A DNA stretch of 11,423 nt from Candidatus Aciduliprofundum sp. (GCA_015523135.1 WAKY01000150.1:1-11423); one strand, 5' to 3'; positions 1-6,936 are shown, counted from the stretch's first letter. Numbers and translations are program-made. The notes: a model not told the origin generated them from the letters alone.

Positions 1-59
1 CCTTTTGGAACCTTTATCCCATAATCTTTCAGCAAGAGCTTTGCTTCATACTCATTCAT
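1..59 (-). CDS. Acetyl/acyl-CoA synthetase (ADP-forming), beta subunit, 5' fragment
   Basis: Only the first 19 codons are in the window; the gene continues off the left edge. The visible N-terminus (MNEYEAKLLLKDYGIKVPK) resembles the start of the ATP-grasp beta subunit of ADP-forming acyl-CoA synthetases, where a short helix ending in YGI.VP precedes the nucleotide-binding domain. The equivalent stretch lies inside the fused enzyme next door, around residues 484-500 (EAKEVFAAYGLPVPKGK). The ATG shares one base with the TAA stop of the alpha-subunit gene (TAATG), so the two subunits are almost surely co-transcribed and translationally coupled. A G-rich run just before the stop (complement of about 65-70) could serve as ribosome binding site. 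The role is inferred: with the alpha subunit it would convert acyl-CoA, ADP and phosphate to acid, CoA and ATP in the cytoplasm. Confidence 0.8.
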   Translation of the reverse strand, partial: MNEYEAKLLLKDYGIKVPK

Positions 60-1450
60 TACAATCCCCCCAAATATTCTAACAATTTTGCTCTATCTCT
101 CAATACTCTGAGAGCTTTCACACTCCTCTCAATACTTGGATACACGGGAACCTTATTATCTTCAAACTTACGCATCATTCTCAATGCGAATTCGCTTCCT
201 ATGGTGCCAACAACAATTGGCTTATCACCTTCTCTATGCCATTTCGTAATTATATCCACCAGTTTTTCACTTATAAGAGGGGTCTGAAATAATGCATAAA
301 CCAATATGGAATCTACATTTGGATCTTCATTCAATGCGGCAAGAACACCATCATAATCTTCATCACTTGCCTGGGCAGTCATATCCACAGGATTTTCCAC
401 TGAGGCAAAGGGCACCACTTCTTCCCTTATTTCCCTCTTTGTCTCATAACTCAATTCTGCCATCTTCATCCCTATACCCCGTACTTCGCTCTCAATGTAA
501 TCTGTTGTAACGACTCCAACCCCTCCAGCAGATGTGACCACAGCTATCCTATCCCCCTTTATTGGCTTTCCGTAGGCAAGGGCTCTTGCATAATCCACAA
601 GCTCTATCTCATCGTAAGCCCTTATAACCCCACATTGCTTAAAGGCACCATCGGCTACTGCATCACTTCCACCCAAAGCCCCTGTGTGTAAGCTCGCCGC
701 TTTGCCCCCTCTTTTGGTTCTTCCTGCTTTAAGCACAACTATTGGCTTATTCTTGCTCACATTCCTAGCTATTCTCATAAATTCTCTACCATTGGCAAAA
801 CTCTCAATGTACATTATTACAACCTTACTCTTTTCATCCTCTCCAAAATATTGCAGCAATTCATTCTCATTCACATCAACCCTATTACCTAAATTTATGA
901 AAGAAGAGAATCCAACATTGTACATAGATACAGAATCCATAGTCAATAGTCCCAAGGCCCCACTCTGAGTTATGAAGGCAATATCTCCATCTTTTGGAAA
1001 TCTTGAACGTTCTGGTACAACTAGAGCAGTATTAACCCCTGTGCTAGGAATATAAATGCCAACAGTATTAGGTCCTATAATCCTTGCATTGTATTTCTTT
1101 GCAATTTTCAAAATTTTTCTTTCTCTCTCTTTTCCTTCCTTGCCCGTCTCTCCAAATCCTCCAGCGATGGGAATTATGAATTTAGATTTTTTAGCAACAT
1201 CCTCAAATATCTCAACTGTAACCTCTGCAGGAAGGGTGATAACACTCAAATCAACTTTATCGGGCACATCGTTTATAGATGGGTATACTTCAAATCCAAG
1301 AATCTCTCCTCCCTTTGGATTCACAGGATAAATTCTTCCTTGGTACCCATTATTTTTAAGGTTTTCAAGAACTACATATCCAATTTTATTGGGATGTGAT
1401 GATGCACCAACAACTGCAATACTATCCGGTGAAATAAGTTTATCAAACAT
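59..1450 (-). CDS. Acetyl/acyl-CoA synthetase (ADP-forming), alpha subunit
   Basis: This 463-residue protein has the length and order of a stand-alone alpha subunit of archaeal ADP-forming acyl-CoA synthetase (succinyl-CoA synthetase superfamily). Residues 1-130 are a Rossmann-type CoA-binding domain with SIAVVGASSHPNKIG near residue 10 and YPVNPKGGEILG near 41. Two succinyl-CoA-ligase-like domains follow. The phosphorylated histidine of the family is His255 in SLHTGALGGSD, and the conserved glutamate that helps phosphorylate it is Glu216 in MYIES. TQSGAL (161-166) is another family motif. There is no ATP-grasp domain; that lies on the overlapping downstream beta gene. No ribosome binding site precedes the ATG, but a TATA-like box sits 23-29 bases upstream, so I infer a leaderless transcript. 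The likely role is ATP formation from acyl-CoA in amino-acid fermentation. Substrate preference (acetyl, branched or aryl) cannot be read from the sequence. Confidence 0.93.
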   Translation of the reverse strand: MFDKLISPDSIAVVGASSHPNKIGYVVLENLKNNGYQGRIYPVNPKGGEILGFEVYPSINDVPDKVDLSVITLPAEVTVEIFEDVAKKSKFIIPIAGGFGETGKEGKERERKILKIAKKYNARIIGPNTVGIYIPSTGVNTALVVPERSRFPKDGDIAFITQSGALGLLTMDSVSMYNVGFSSFINLGNRVDVNENELLQYFGEDEKSKVVIMYIESFANGREFMRIARNVSKNKPIVVLKAGRTKRGGKAASLHTGALGGSDAVADGAFKQCGVIRAYDEIELVDYARALAYGKPIKGDRIAVVTSAGGVGVVTTDYIESEVRGIGMKMAELSYETKREIREEVVPFASVENPVDMTAQASDEDYDGVLAALNEDPNVDSILVYALFQTPLISEKLVDIITKWHREGDKPIVVGTIGSEFALRMMRKFEDNKVPVYPSIERSVKALRVLRDRAKLLEYLGGL

Positions 1451-1472
1451 AAAAGGGAAATAAAATAAAGAG

Positions 1473-1479
1473 TTAAATA
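1473..1479 (-). promoter_or_regulatory. TATA-like box of the alpha-subunit gene
   Basis: On the minus strand TATTTAA lies 23-29 bases before the ATG at 1450, inside the 55-base gap after the fused synthetase gene. That spacing places transcription start at or next to the ATG, as in archaeal leaderless genes. It agrees with the lack of any Shine-Dalgarno sequence (the bases just upstream read TTTCCCTTTT). Confidence 0.55.
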
Positions 1480-1505
1480 GATTGCTTGAGAGACGATAGC
1501 AAGAT

Positions 1506-3641
1506 TTAACTGCACTTATCCAATGGCTTTGGAGTTACCTTTGTAGTTTTTTCTGTTTTTAAAATTATCCTTGCATCCACTACGCTCAGGCCCTTCTCGT
1601 AAACTATAACTGGATTTGCATCTACTTCCTTAATTTCATCTTTGAAATCCCATACAAGTTGAGATAAGCGACTTATGGCATCTGCTATTGCCTCGATGTC
1701 CCTGGGCTTCTCGCCACGAGCTCCTTTCAATATTCCATATCCGTTTATCTCTTTAACCATGTCTAGCGCTTCATCCTTGCTGAACGGAGCAATGCGGAAT
1801 GTTACATCCTTCAATATCTCTACAAATATACCGCCGAGACCGAACATAACAGTTGGGCCGAATTGAGCATCGTTGACACTTCCAATTATAGTTTCTGTAC
1901 CCCATGGCTCCATATGCTGCACATACACACCCATAATCTCTGCACGGGGATCGTAGCGCTCTGCATTCTCAATGATTTCCTGGAATGCTTTACGGACTTC
2001 ATCATCGTTCTTTAGGTTAACTTTAACTCCACCAGCATCGCTCTTATGAACTATATTTGGGGAAACAATCTTTAGCACCACAGGGTATTCAACTGCCTTT
2101 GCAATTTTAACTGCCTCTTCTGGATTGTGTGCTAACTTGCCCTTTGGAACTGGCAATCCGTAGGCAGCAAATACCTCCTTTGCCTCTGGCTCTGTAAGTA
2201 AGCCTCTTCCGCATGCCTTTGCCTTACCAATTATCGCTTTAACCTTCTCCTTATTTACTTTGTAAGGAACAAATTCTTTGGATGCTTTTTCCAAATACCT
2301 TCCATAGGTTCTAAGGGCTGCAAGAGCTCTAACAGCTGCATGTGGGCTATTGTAGTAAGGTATTCCATTCTCTATAAGCCATTCTCCTGCCTTAACACTT
2401 CTCTCTCCACCAACTAGGCTAACTGCAATAGGCTTGTTCACACCACTATCTTTGTAAGCCTTGTAAATTCCCTCAGCAACATTTTGAGGATCCGTAAAAG
2501 ATGTTTCACAATAAAGCACAACTACTCCATCAACCCAGTCATGCTTTAGAGCATCCCTTATTGAACCCTCATACTCAGGTCTATCAGCCATACCTGTCAA
2601 ATCCACAGGATTTTTTGGATTTCCAAACTCAGGCATATGTTTAAACATTAGCAATTTTAGGTCATCTGGAGCATCTTTTATTGGTACTCCATACTTCTCG
2701 CCAGCATCTGTAGCTAGAACTCCTACACCACCACCATTCGTTATAATTAATAAATTATCTCCCTTCATAGGCGGCTGCAAAGCTAGTGCCATTGTCTCAT
2801 CAAAAAGCGCATCCAAATTCTCAGCCCAAACAACATGGCCCTGCTTAAAAGCTGCCTCGTATATTTTAGTGCTCCCAGCCAAACTTCCAGTATGGGAGGC
2901 TGCTGCAGCCGCGCCACGCTTTGAAGTACCTGCCTTGAGTGCAATTATTGGCTTCTTTGAATTCCTACAGGAATCAAGGAACTTGCGTCCATCTTTCACA
3001 CCTTCAATATAGAGAGATATAACATTTGTATCCTCATCCTTGTTGAAATAATTAATAAGGTCTCCAAAATCCAAATCTGCCATATTTCCAATGCTTATCA
3101 TATGCGAAATTCCCACTTTATCAACCCATGTCCTCGCATCCATGGCAATTAGCAAAGCACCGCTCTGAGATATCAATGCTGCCTTTCCAGGATATGGCAA
3201 ATAGGGACCAAATGATGCATTCATATGAAGCGGATTATTCATTATACCCACAACATTCGGACCTAGAATGCGCATACCATACTTGTGAGCAATTTCAACA
3301 ACTTCTCTCTCCAAATCCTCTCTACCAACCTCGCTAAATCCAGACGCTATGACAACAAGACCTTTAACTCCCTTCTTTCCACATTCTTCCGTTACGGCAG
3401 GCACAAGCTTTGCTGGCACAACGATAAGTGCAATATCCACCTCATCTGGGATGTCCAGAACGCTATGATAACATTTCAGCCCGGCGACTTCATCTGCCTT
3501 TGGGTTTACCGGATAAATCTTGCCTTTATAACCTGAATCAATGAGATTCTTAACGCATTGGTGTCCGATGGCCTTTGGATCTCGACTTGCTCCGACAATT
3601 GCTATACTTTTCGGCTTGAATATAGGGTCTAAATCTTCCAT
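1506..3641 (-). CDS. Acetyl/acyl-CoA synthetase (ADP-forming), fused alpha-beta
   Basis: This 711-residue single chain joins both halves of an ADP-forming acyl-CoA synthetase. The alpha part covers about residues 1-455: CoA-binding Rossmann domain (SIAIVGASRDPKAIGH, 12-27; YPVNPKADE, 43-51), ISQSGAL (157-163), the helper Glu213 in LYIEG and the phosphohistidine His250 in AASHTGSLAGS. A linker leads into an ATP-grasp beta part (about 475-700) with VVLKIVSPNIVHKSDAGGV (521-539) and the metal/nucleotide-binding VDANPVIV (673-680). His532 in HKSD probably matches the second essential histidine described for the Pyrococcus beta subunit. The expected reaction is acyl-CoA + ADP + phosphate to acid + CoA + ATP, the energy-yielding step of peptide fermentation. 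A GGAGGT ribosome binding site seven bases upstream fixes the start. The gene lies 55 bases upstream of a split paralogue; the exact acyl substrate is unknown. Confidence 0.95.
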   Translation of the reverse strand: MEDLDPIFKPKSIAIVGASRDPKAIGHQCVKNLIDSGYKGKIYPVNPKADEVAGLKCYHSVLDIPDEVDIALIVVPAKLVPAVTEECGKKGVKGLVVIASGFSEVGREDLEREVVEIAHKYGMRILGPNVVGIMNNPLHMNASFGPYLPYPGKAALISQSGALLIAMDARTWVDKVGISHMISIGNMADLDFGDLINYFNKDEDTNVISLYIEGVKDGRKFLDSCRNSKKPIIALKAGTSKRGAAAAASHTGSLAGSTKIYEAAFKQGHVVWAENLDALFDETMALALQPPMKGDNLLIITNGGGVGVLATDAGEKYGVPIKDAPDDLKLLMFKHMPEFGNPKNPVDLTGMADRPEYEGSIRDALKHDWVDGVVVLYCETSFTDPQNVAEGIYKAYKDSGVNKPIAVSLVGGERSVKAGEWLIENGIPYYNSPHAAVRALAALRTYGRYLEKASKEFVPYKVNKEKVKAIIGKAKACGRGLLTEPEAKEVFAAYGLPVPKGKLAHNPEEAVKIAKAVEYPVVLKIVSPNIVHKSDAGGVKVNLKNDDEVRKAFQEIIENAERYDPRAEIMGVYVQHMEPWGTETIIGSVNDAQFGPTVMFGLGGIFVEILKDVTFRIAPFSKDEALDMVKEINGYGILKGARGEKPRDIEAIADAISRLSQLVWDFKDEIKEVDANPVIVYEKGLSVVDARIILKTEKTTKVTPKPLDKCS

Positions 3642-3648
3642 TTTGATT

Positions 3649-3654
3649 ACCTCC
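3649..3654 (-). promoter_or_regulatory. Strong ribosome binding site of the fused synthetase
   Basis: On the minus strand GGAGGT stands seven bases before the ATG at 3641, ideal Shine-Dalgarno spacing. It settles the start codon and contrasts with the leaderless-looking neighbours. Confidence 0.8.
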
Positions 3655-3680
3655 TTGAAAGGGAGATGTCATTAACGCTT

Positions 3681-3690
3681 AATAAATTTA
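3681..3690 (-). promoter_or_regulatory. TATA-like box of the fused synthetase gene
   Basis: On the minus strand TAAATTTATT lies about 40-49 bases before the ATG. Transcription starting about 25 bases downstream would give a leader of roughly 18 bases, just enough to carry the GGAGGT site. It shares a 138-base divergent region with the 54-residue gene on the plus strand. Confidence 0.5.
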
Positions 3691-3746
3691 GCATTTCGTC
3701 TATTGCCTATTCTCATTTTTAACTTTATTTGGATGTTTGAGTTAAG

Positions 3747-3755
3747 TATAAATAT
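3747..3755 (+). promoter_or_regulatory. TATA box of the 54-residue gene
   Basis: TATAAATAT is a near-consensus archaeal TATA box. Its centre is 29 bases before the ATG at 3780, so the transcript would begin only a few bases before the start codon. No Shine-Dalgarno sequence is present, which fits a leaderless message. Confidence 0.65.
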
Positions 3756-3779
3756 GGCAAAATATTTCATAACATTAGA

Positions 3780-3944
3780 ATGGAGGAAAAAATAGTACAT
3801 TTGAGGCTTTCGGAGCATCCTGATCTCACTGTGGGCGAGCTATATGAAATCATGTCAGAGCTATCCAAAAAATATCCGGATAGGGAGATTTTTTTTGATG
3901 GGGATGAGCAGGCAATATGTTCTAGACCAAAAAAACCCCAGTAA
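3780..3944 (+). CDS. Small soluble protein of unknown function (54 residues)
   Basis: This short open frame starts MEEKIVHLRLSEHPDLTVGE and ends in SRPKKPQ. I do not recognise the family. What can be seen: a highly charged, soluble composition, a probable helix in LTVGELYEIMSELSKKYPDR (residues 16-35), then a short strand EIFFDGDEQAI. There is a single cysteine (Cys47) near a basic tail. No membrane segment or signal peptide is visible. Support for a real gene comes from the strong TATA box at leaderless spacing, protein-like codon use, and its filling a gap that otherwise has no plus-strand gene. Its last 23 bases overlap the end of the oppositely oriented small membrane-protein gene. A small regulatory or adaptor protein is possible, but that is a guess. 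Confidence 0.65.
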   Translation: MEEKIVHLRLSEHPDLTVGELYEIMSELSKKYPDREIFFDGDEQAICSRPKKPQ

Positions 3945-4119
3945 GTGGGAAAATTATTCCTCCTAAAAATTTCATAAAGTATGCAATTCCTCCTCCCACA
4001 ATTATGAACAGGAGTATTATTAGAATAACCCATAGTGCTATCTTCAAAATCACTTTGAAAAGCAGTGCAAACACTATAAGCACTAGAATGGCTATCAAGC
4101 AAAATCCCGCAGTAGACAT
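3922..4119 (-). CDS. Small hydrophobic membrane protein of unknown function (65 residues)
   Basis: The 65-residue product is almost wholly hydrophobic. A segment at about residues 6-41 is broken by two lysines (22 and 26), then comes a glycine-rich turn (GGGIAYF, 42-48) and a last hydrophobic stretch (52-65). It is best read as a two- or three-pass membrane peptide with hardly any soluble part. I cannot name a family. No ribosome binding site is visible; upstream AT-rich stretches on the minus strand (complement of about 4141-4160) could hold a weak TATA element. It is divergent from the PAS-GAF gene across 86 bases and convergent with the 54-residue gene, whose end it overlaps. AT-rich antisense DNA can produce spurious hydrophobic frames, so this gene is less certain than its neighbours. 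Confidence 0.5.
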   Translation of the reverse strand: MSTAGFCLIAILVLIVFALLFKVILKIALWVILIILLFIIVGGGIAYFMKFLGGIIFPLTGVFLV

Positions 4120-4175
4120 AGATAGAAATAAGAATCATAGTACTTAATCTTATTCATAAAATTTGAGTCAAAAAG

Positions 4176-4185
4176 TTTTAATAAT
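4176..4185 (+). promoter_or_regulatory. TATA-like box of the PAS-GAF gene
   Basis: TTTTAATAAT is centred about 26 bases before the ATG at 4206, the spacing expected for a leaderless archaeal transcript. There is no Shine-Dalgarno sequence. Between box and ATG lies a short inverted repeat (TACTT-AATG-AAGTA, 4192-4205) that would overlap the transcription start. Confidence 0.5.
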
Positions 4186-4205
4186 AATTCCTACTTAATG
4201 AAGTA

Positions 4206-5270
4206 ATGGATGCGCATCCCAGCGATTCCAATGCTATCGAGAGATGGAAAATAATGTGGGATGTTCTTTTTAATTCTTCTCCAGAATCAATAATAATTCT
4301 ATCGGAAACTCAAACCATTCTTGATGCAAACGATACCACCTTAAAGCTCTTGGGAAAGAAAAAGGAGGAAGTCGTGGGCAAGAAATGCTATGAAGTTTTT
4401 CATCAAAGCTCAAAGCCTCCAGAAGGATGTCCATTCATAGAAATGAAAAAAAGAAATTGGAAACCCTGCGTTAATGAGATGGAAACGATAATAGGAGATT
4501 TAATCGTTAGCGTTGTACCCCTTGAAATTCCGGGAGAGGAGAGAAAAATTCTACATTTTGCTAGAGATGTAACCTTAATAAACCAGCTAGCTCAGAGATT
4601 AATTACCTCCCTACAGCGCTATGCATCATTTCTCAACACCCTTATAAAATTGGATAGTTTTATGCTCAGAGAGAAAAATATAAAAACACTCCTTAATAAT
4701 TCTGCAAAAATTATATGCGAAAATGAGAATTTTGAGGCATCTTGGATTCTAGTCAAAAAAGGAAAAAATATGAGAACTTTGAGCAAATATGGTGTAGATT
4801 GGAACCTTGAGGAGAGGTACCCTGGGGATATTGAAGAGAAAGATGATTTGTGGAGTAAGAGACATAAAGAGGGTTTTTTCATATTTATCCCATTAAAAGT
4901 TGAAGATACTCATATGGGGCTCCTTGTTCTTCTTCGCAAGGATTCTGAAGAGCTCAGTGAAGAGAATAAGAAAATTCTGAGGATTATGGCTGATGACATA
5001 GCTATAACCATAAAGAATAGAAAATTAGAGCTTAGCAAGAAGGTTGCATACAGGGAATTGGAGAAGAACATTAAAGATTTTGCCACCCTTATTGATGGAA
5101 TAAGAAATCCTCTTGCAGTAATTATGGGAATCGCAGAGATGATGATTGATGATGAAGAGATTAGAAAGAAGATAACAGAACAGATTGAGAAAATTGAAGA
5201 GATAACTTATAAGATTGATAAAAGATGGGCTAAGAGCGAGAACTTGAGGAGATTTTTGAAGGAAGAATAG
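4206..5270 (+). CDS. PAS-GAF sensor protein with degenerate histidine-kinase dimerisation domain
   Basis: This 354-residue cytoplasmic protein has no membrane segment. Residues 15-125 form a PAS domain (PESIIILSETQTILDAND at 26-43; closing HFARDVT). It carries a Cys61-x4-His66-x8-Cys75-Pro motif (CYEVFHQSSKPPEGCP), a pattern found in a subset of PAS domains that might bind metal or sense redox. Residues 145-275 look like a GAF domain. Residues 285-340 match a kinase dimerisation (DHp) helix: FATLIDGIRNPLAVIMG aligns with the H-box F.A..SHELR.PL, but Asp297 stands where the phospho-accepting histidine belongs. The chain ends about 50 residues later with no ATPase domain, and the next gene starts 36 bases on, so none is hidden downstream. 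It probably works as a non-catalytic sensor or binding partner. The start is set by the TATA box at leaderless distance; the nearby ATG at 4198 meets a stop at once. Confidence 0.88.
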   Translation: MDAHPSDSNAIERWKIMWDVLFNSSPESIIILSETQTILDANDTTLKLLGKKKEEVVGKKCYEVFHQSSKPPEGCPFIEMKKRNWKPCVNEMETIIGDLIVSVVPLEIPGEERKILHFARDVTLINQLAQRLITSLQRYASFLNTLIKLDSFMLREKNIKTLLNNSAKIICENENFEASWILVKKGKNMRTLSKYGVDWNLEERYPGDIEEKDDLWSKRHKEGFFIFIPLKVEDTHMGLLVLLRKDSEELSEENKKILRIMADDIAITIKNRKLELSKKVAYRELEKNIKDFATLIDGIRNPLAVIMGIAEMMIDDEEIRKKITEQIEKIEEITYKIDKRWAKSENLRRFLKEE

Positions 5271-5274
5271 AAAA

Positions 5275-5280
5275 TTTTAA
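5275..5280 (+). promoter_or_regulatory. TATA-like box of the CBS-antiporter-phosphodiesterase cluster
   Basis: TTTTAA is centred 29 bases before the ATG at 5307, within the 36-base gap after the PAS-GAF gene. No ribosome binding site precedes the ATG, so a leaderless transcript that starts the three-gene cluster is likely. Read-through from the PAS-GAF gene is also possible. Confidence 0.5.
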
Positions 5281-5306
5281 TCACTAGTATTCATTTACTT
5301 CCATCT

Positions 5307-5750
5307 ATGAAAAAAGTGAGGGATATTAGAAACTTAATAACCCCAGATGCATCTTTAGTTGATGAAAATGCCCCCCTCTCCAAAGTGGCAGAAGAAATTA
5401 TAAGAGATCCAAAAACCACTGCAGTTTATGTAGTTGATAAGGATAAAAAACTCAAAGGCGTGATACCCATTGAGGAACTTATCCAATATTTGTACTATGA
5501 ATACATACCCGAAGATTACATTTTATATCATTTTCCATTGATTATAAGTAGCAATGCCACTGCTCAGGATATTATGCTTCCCCCAGTTTATGTAAAGGAT
5601 ACGGATAGTATAACAGATGCTTTCAAAAAGATGTTCAAAAATCGCATGAACGAAGTACCAGTGGTAGATGATGAAATGCATGTGATTGGAGATTTGAATA
5701 TGCTTGAACTTATAATAGCTTGGCTCCATAGCGTTAAAAATGCTAATTGA
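5307..5750 (+). CDS. CBS-domain-pair protein, probable regulator of the adjoining antiporter
   Basis: At 147 residues the protein is little more than one CBS pair (Bateman module). The first CBS spans about residues 5-62 (ASLVDENAPLSKVAEEI, then TTAVYVVDKDKKLKGVIPIEEL). The second spans about 84-144 (TAQDIMLPPVYVKDTDSITDAF, NEVPVVDDEMHVIGDLNMLELI). Such modules usually bind adenine nucleotides or S-adenosylmethionine and control a partner protein. There is no catalytic domain. The 3' end overlaps the antiporter gene by 11 bases, suggesting translational coupling and, by inference, a stand-alone nucleotide-sensing subunit for that transporter. No ligand can be deduced from the sequence. The aromatic segment YLYYEYIPEDYILYHF (61-76) between the halves is unusual and may be a contact surface. 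Confidence 0.9.
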   Translation: MKKVRDIRNLITPDASLVDENAPLSKVAEEIIRDPKTTAVYVVDKDKKLKGVIPIEELIQYLYYEYIPEDYILYHFPLIISSNATAQDIMLPPVYVKDTDSITDAFKKMFKNRMNEVPVVDDEMHVIGDLNMLELIIAWLHSVKNAN

Positions 5751-6936
5751 ACTTGCCTTAGCCTTAATACTTGCGAAACTTGTAGATGAGATCTTTCTTA
5801 GAAAAAACCAGCCTCCCGTGATAGGAGAGATTTTGGTAGGTATTCTTTTTGCAGGAATAGCTTTCTTATTACCAGATAGCATAATTGTTGGAGATTACTC
5901 ATTTCCTATAACATTTGATATAAAACATCCTGCCTTTGATTTCTTTGCAGAAACTGGAATTTTACTCCTTCTCTTTTTATCTGGTATGGAGACAAATTTA
6001 AAGCAATTGAAAAAATCCAGCAAGGCAGGATTATTAACAGGTGCTCTTGGAGTTCTTGTTACTTTCTTATTCGTATTTCTCTTTATTTTCTTCCTAATGC
6101 ATTTTGGACTTCAAAAATCAATAGTGGTAGCAACGATATTCACTGCAACAAGTGTTGGTGTAACCGTAAGAACTCTTATGGAATTGGGATTATTAAATAC
6201 AAAGGTTGGAAATACAATTTTAACCGCAGCTGTAGCAGATGATGTGTTTGGCATAATATTGGTGACTGTAGTATTGAGCACAGGAGACCTTGTCGCCCTT
6301 GCCATAGGTCTACTCGTTTTCTTTTTAGGAATTTACCTCGTTTACAAGTTCGATTTGATGGAAAAAGTTATGGATGCTACAGATAATAGCTTGCACGCTC
6401 AATACTCACTAATCTCCATATCCCTAGGCCTTATGTTCCTCTTTGCATACTTTGCAGACCTTGCAAACATTGCCACTATAACTGGTGCTTTCTTTGTTGG
6501 GCTATTTATTGGACAATCAAAAACAGTGAGGAAAATCATAGGACCTTTAAAGATGATTGGCTATGCTCTCTTTATTCCCATTTTCTTTGTGAAAGTAGGC
6601 ACACTTGTAGATTTTCAGCACTTGGGATGCTTTAATTTATGGCTCTTAGCAATAATACCCATAGTTTTTGCAGGAAAAATTGCAGGATGCTTCTTAGGTT
6701 CAAAACTTGGGGGTCTTTCAAATAAAGAAAGCTTTAGAGTTGGCGTAGGTATGGTTCCAGAAATGGAAGTTGCGTTGATAATTGCAACTTTAGTTTATGC
6801 CAGTGGAATATTTCCAGAAGTAGTTGGAGTGCAAATAATAACCACTACCATTCTGTATGTAATCATATCATCCATAACAGTACCAATTATCTTGAAATAT
6901 CTTTACAGGGGGAGAAAGTATGAAAGTGCTTCCTGA
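5740..6936 (+). CDS. CPA2-family Na+(K+)/H+ antiporter, membrane
   Basis: The 398-residue protein is hydrophobic throughout, with about 11-13 predicted membrane segments, the usual size for a KefB/NapA-type exchanger without a C-terminal TrkA-N domain. Family signatures are QPPVIGEILVGI (24-35), LLLLFLSGMETNL (75-87), the unwound-helix motif FTATSVGVT (134-142) and the paired ion-binding aspartates Asp167-Asp168 in AAVADDVFGII. A double aspartate is typical of electrogenic 2H+:1Na+ exchangers. Lys313 in AGKIAGCFLG probably matches the conserved lysine of the crossed-helix region, and MVPEMEVALII (338-348) is the final core motif. Translation starts inside the end of the CBS gene (11-base overlap), and the next gene begins before its stop (17-base overlap). 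The likely role is cytoplasmic pH and cation homeostasis. The ion actually carried is not determined. Confidence 0.93.
   Translation: MLIELALALILAKLVDEIFLRKNQPPVIGEILVGILFAGIAFLLPDSIIVGDYSFPITFDIKHPAFDFFAETGILLLLFLSGMETNLKQLKKSSKAGLLTGALGVLVTFLFVFLFIFFLMHFGLQKSIVVATIFTATSVGVTVRTLMELGLLNTKVGNTILTAAVADDVFGIILVTVVLSTGDLVALAIGLLVFFLGIYLVYKFDLMEKVMDATDNSLHAQYSLISISLGLMFLFAYFADLANIATITGAFFVGLFIGQSKTVRKIIGPLKMIGYALFIPIFFVKVGTLVDFQHLGCFNLWLLAIIPIVFAGKIAGCFLGSKLGGLSNKESFRVGVGMVPEMEVALIIATLVYASGIFPEVVGVQIITTTILYVIISSITVPIILKYLYRGRKYESAS
6908..6914 (+). promoter_or_regulatory. Ribosome binding site of the phosphodiesterase gene
   Basis: GGGGGAG lies five bases before the ATG at 6920, within the last codons of the antiporter gene. 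It supports the chosen start and hence the 17-base overlap. Confidence 0.65.

Noticed and set aside
3767..4138. 123-residue minus-strand frame covering both small genes
   Set aside because: It runs antisense through the 54-residue gene and its upstream edge and overlaps the better-supported 65-residue hydrophobic frame. Its composition (serine, cysteine and tyrosine rich) looks like translated non-coding DNA.
4206..5270. Full histidine kinase truncated by frameshift
   Set aside because: No ATPase-domain remnant follows the stop in any frame; a TATA-like box and the CBS gene begin within 36 bases.
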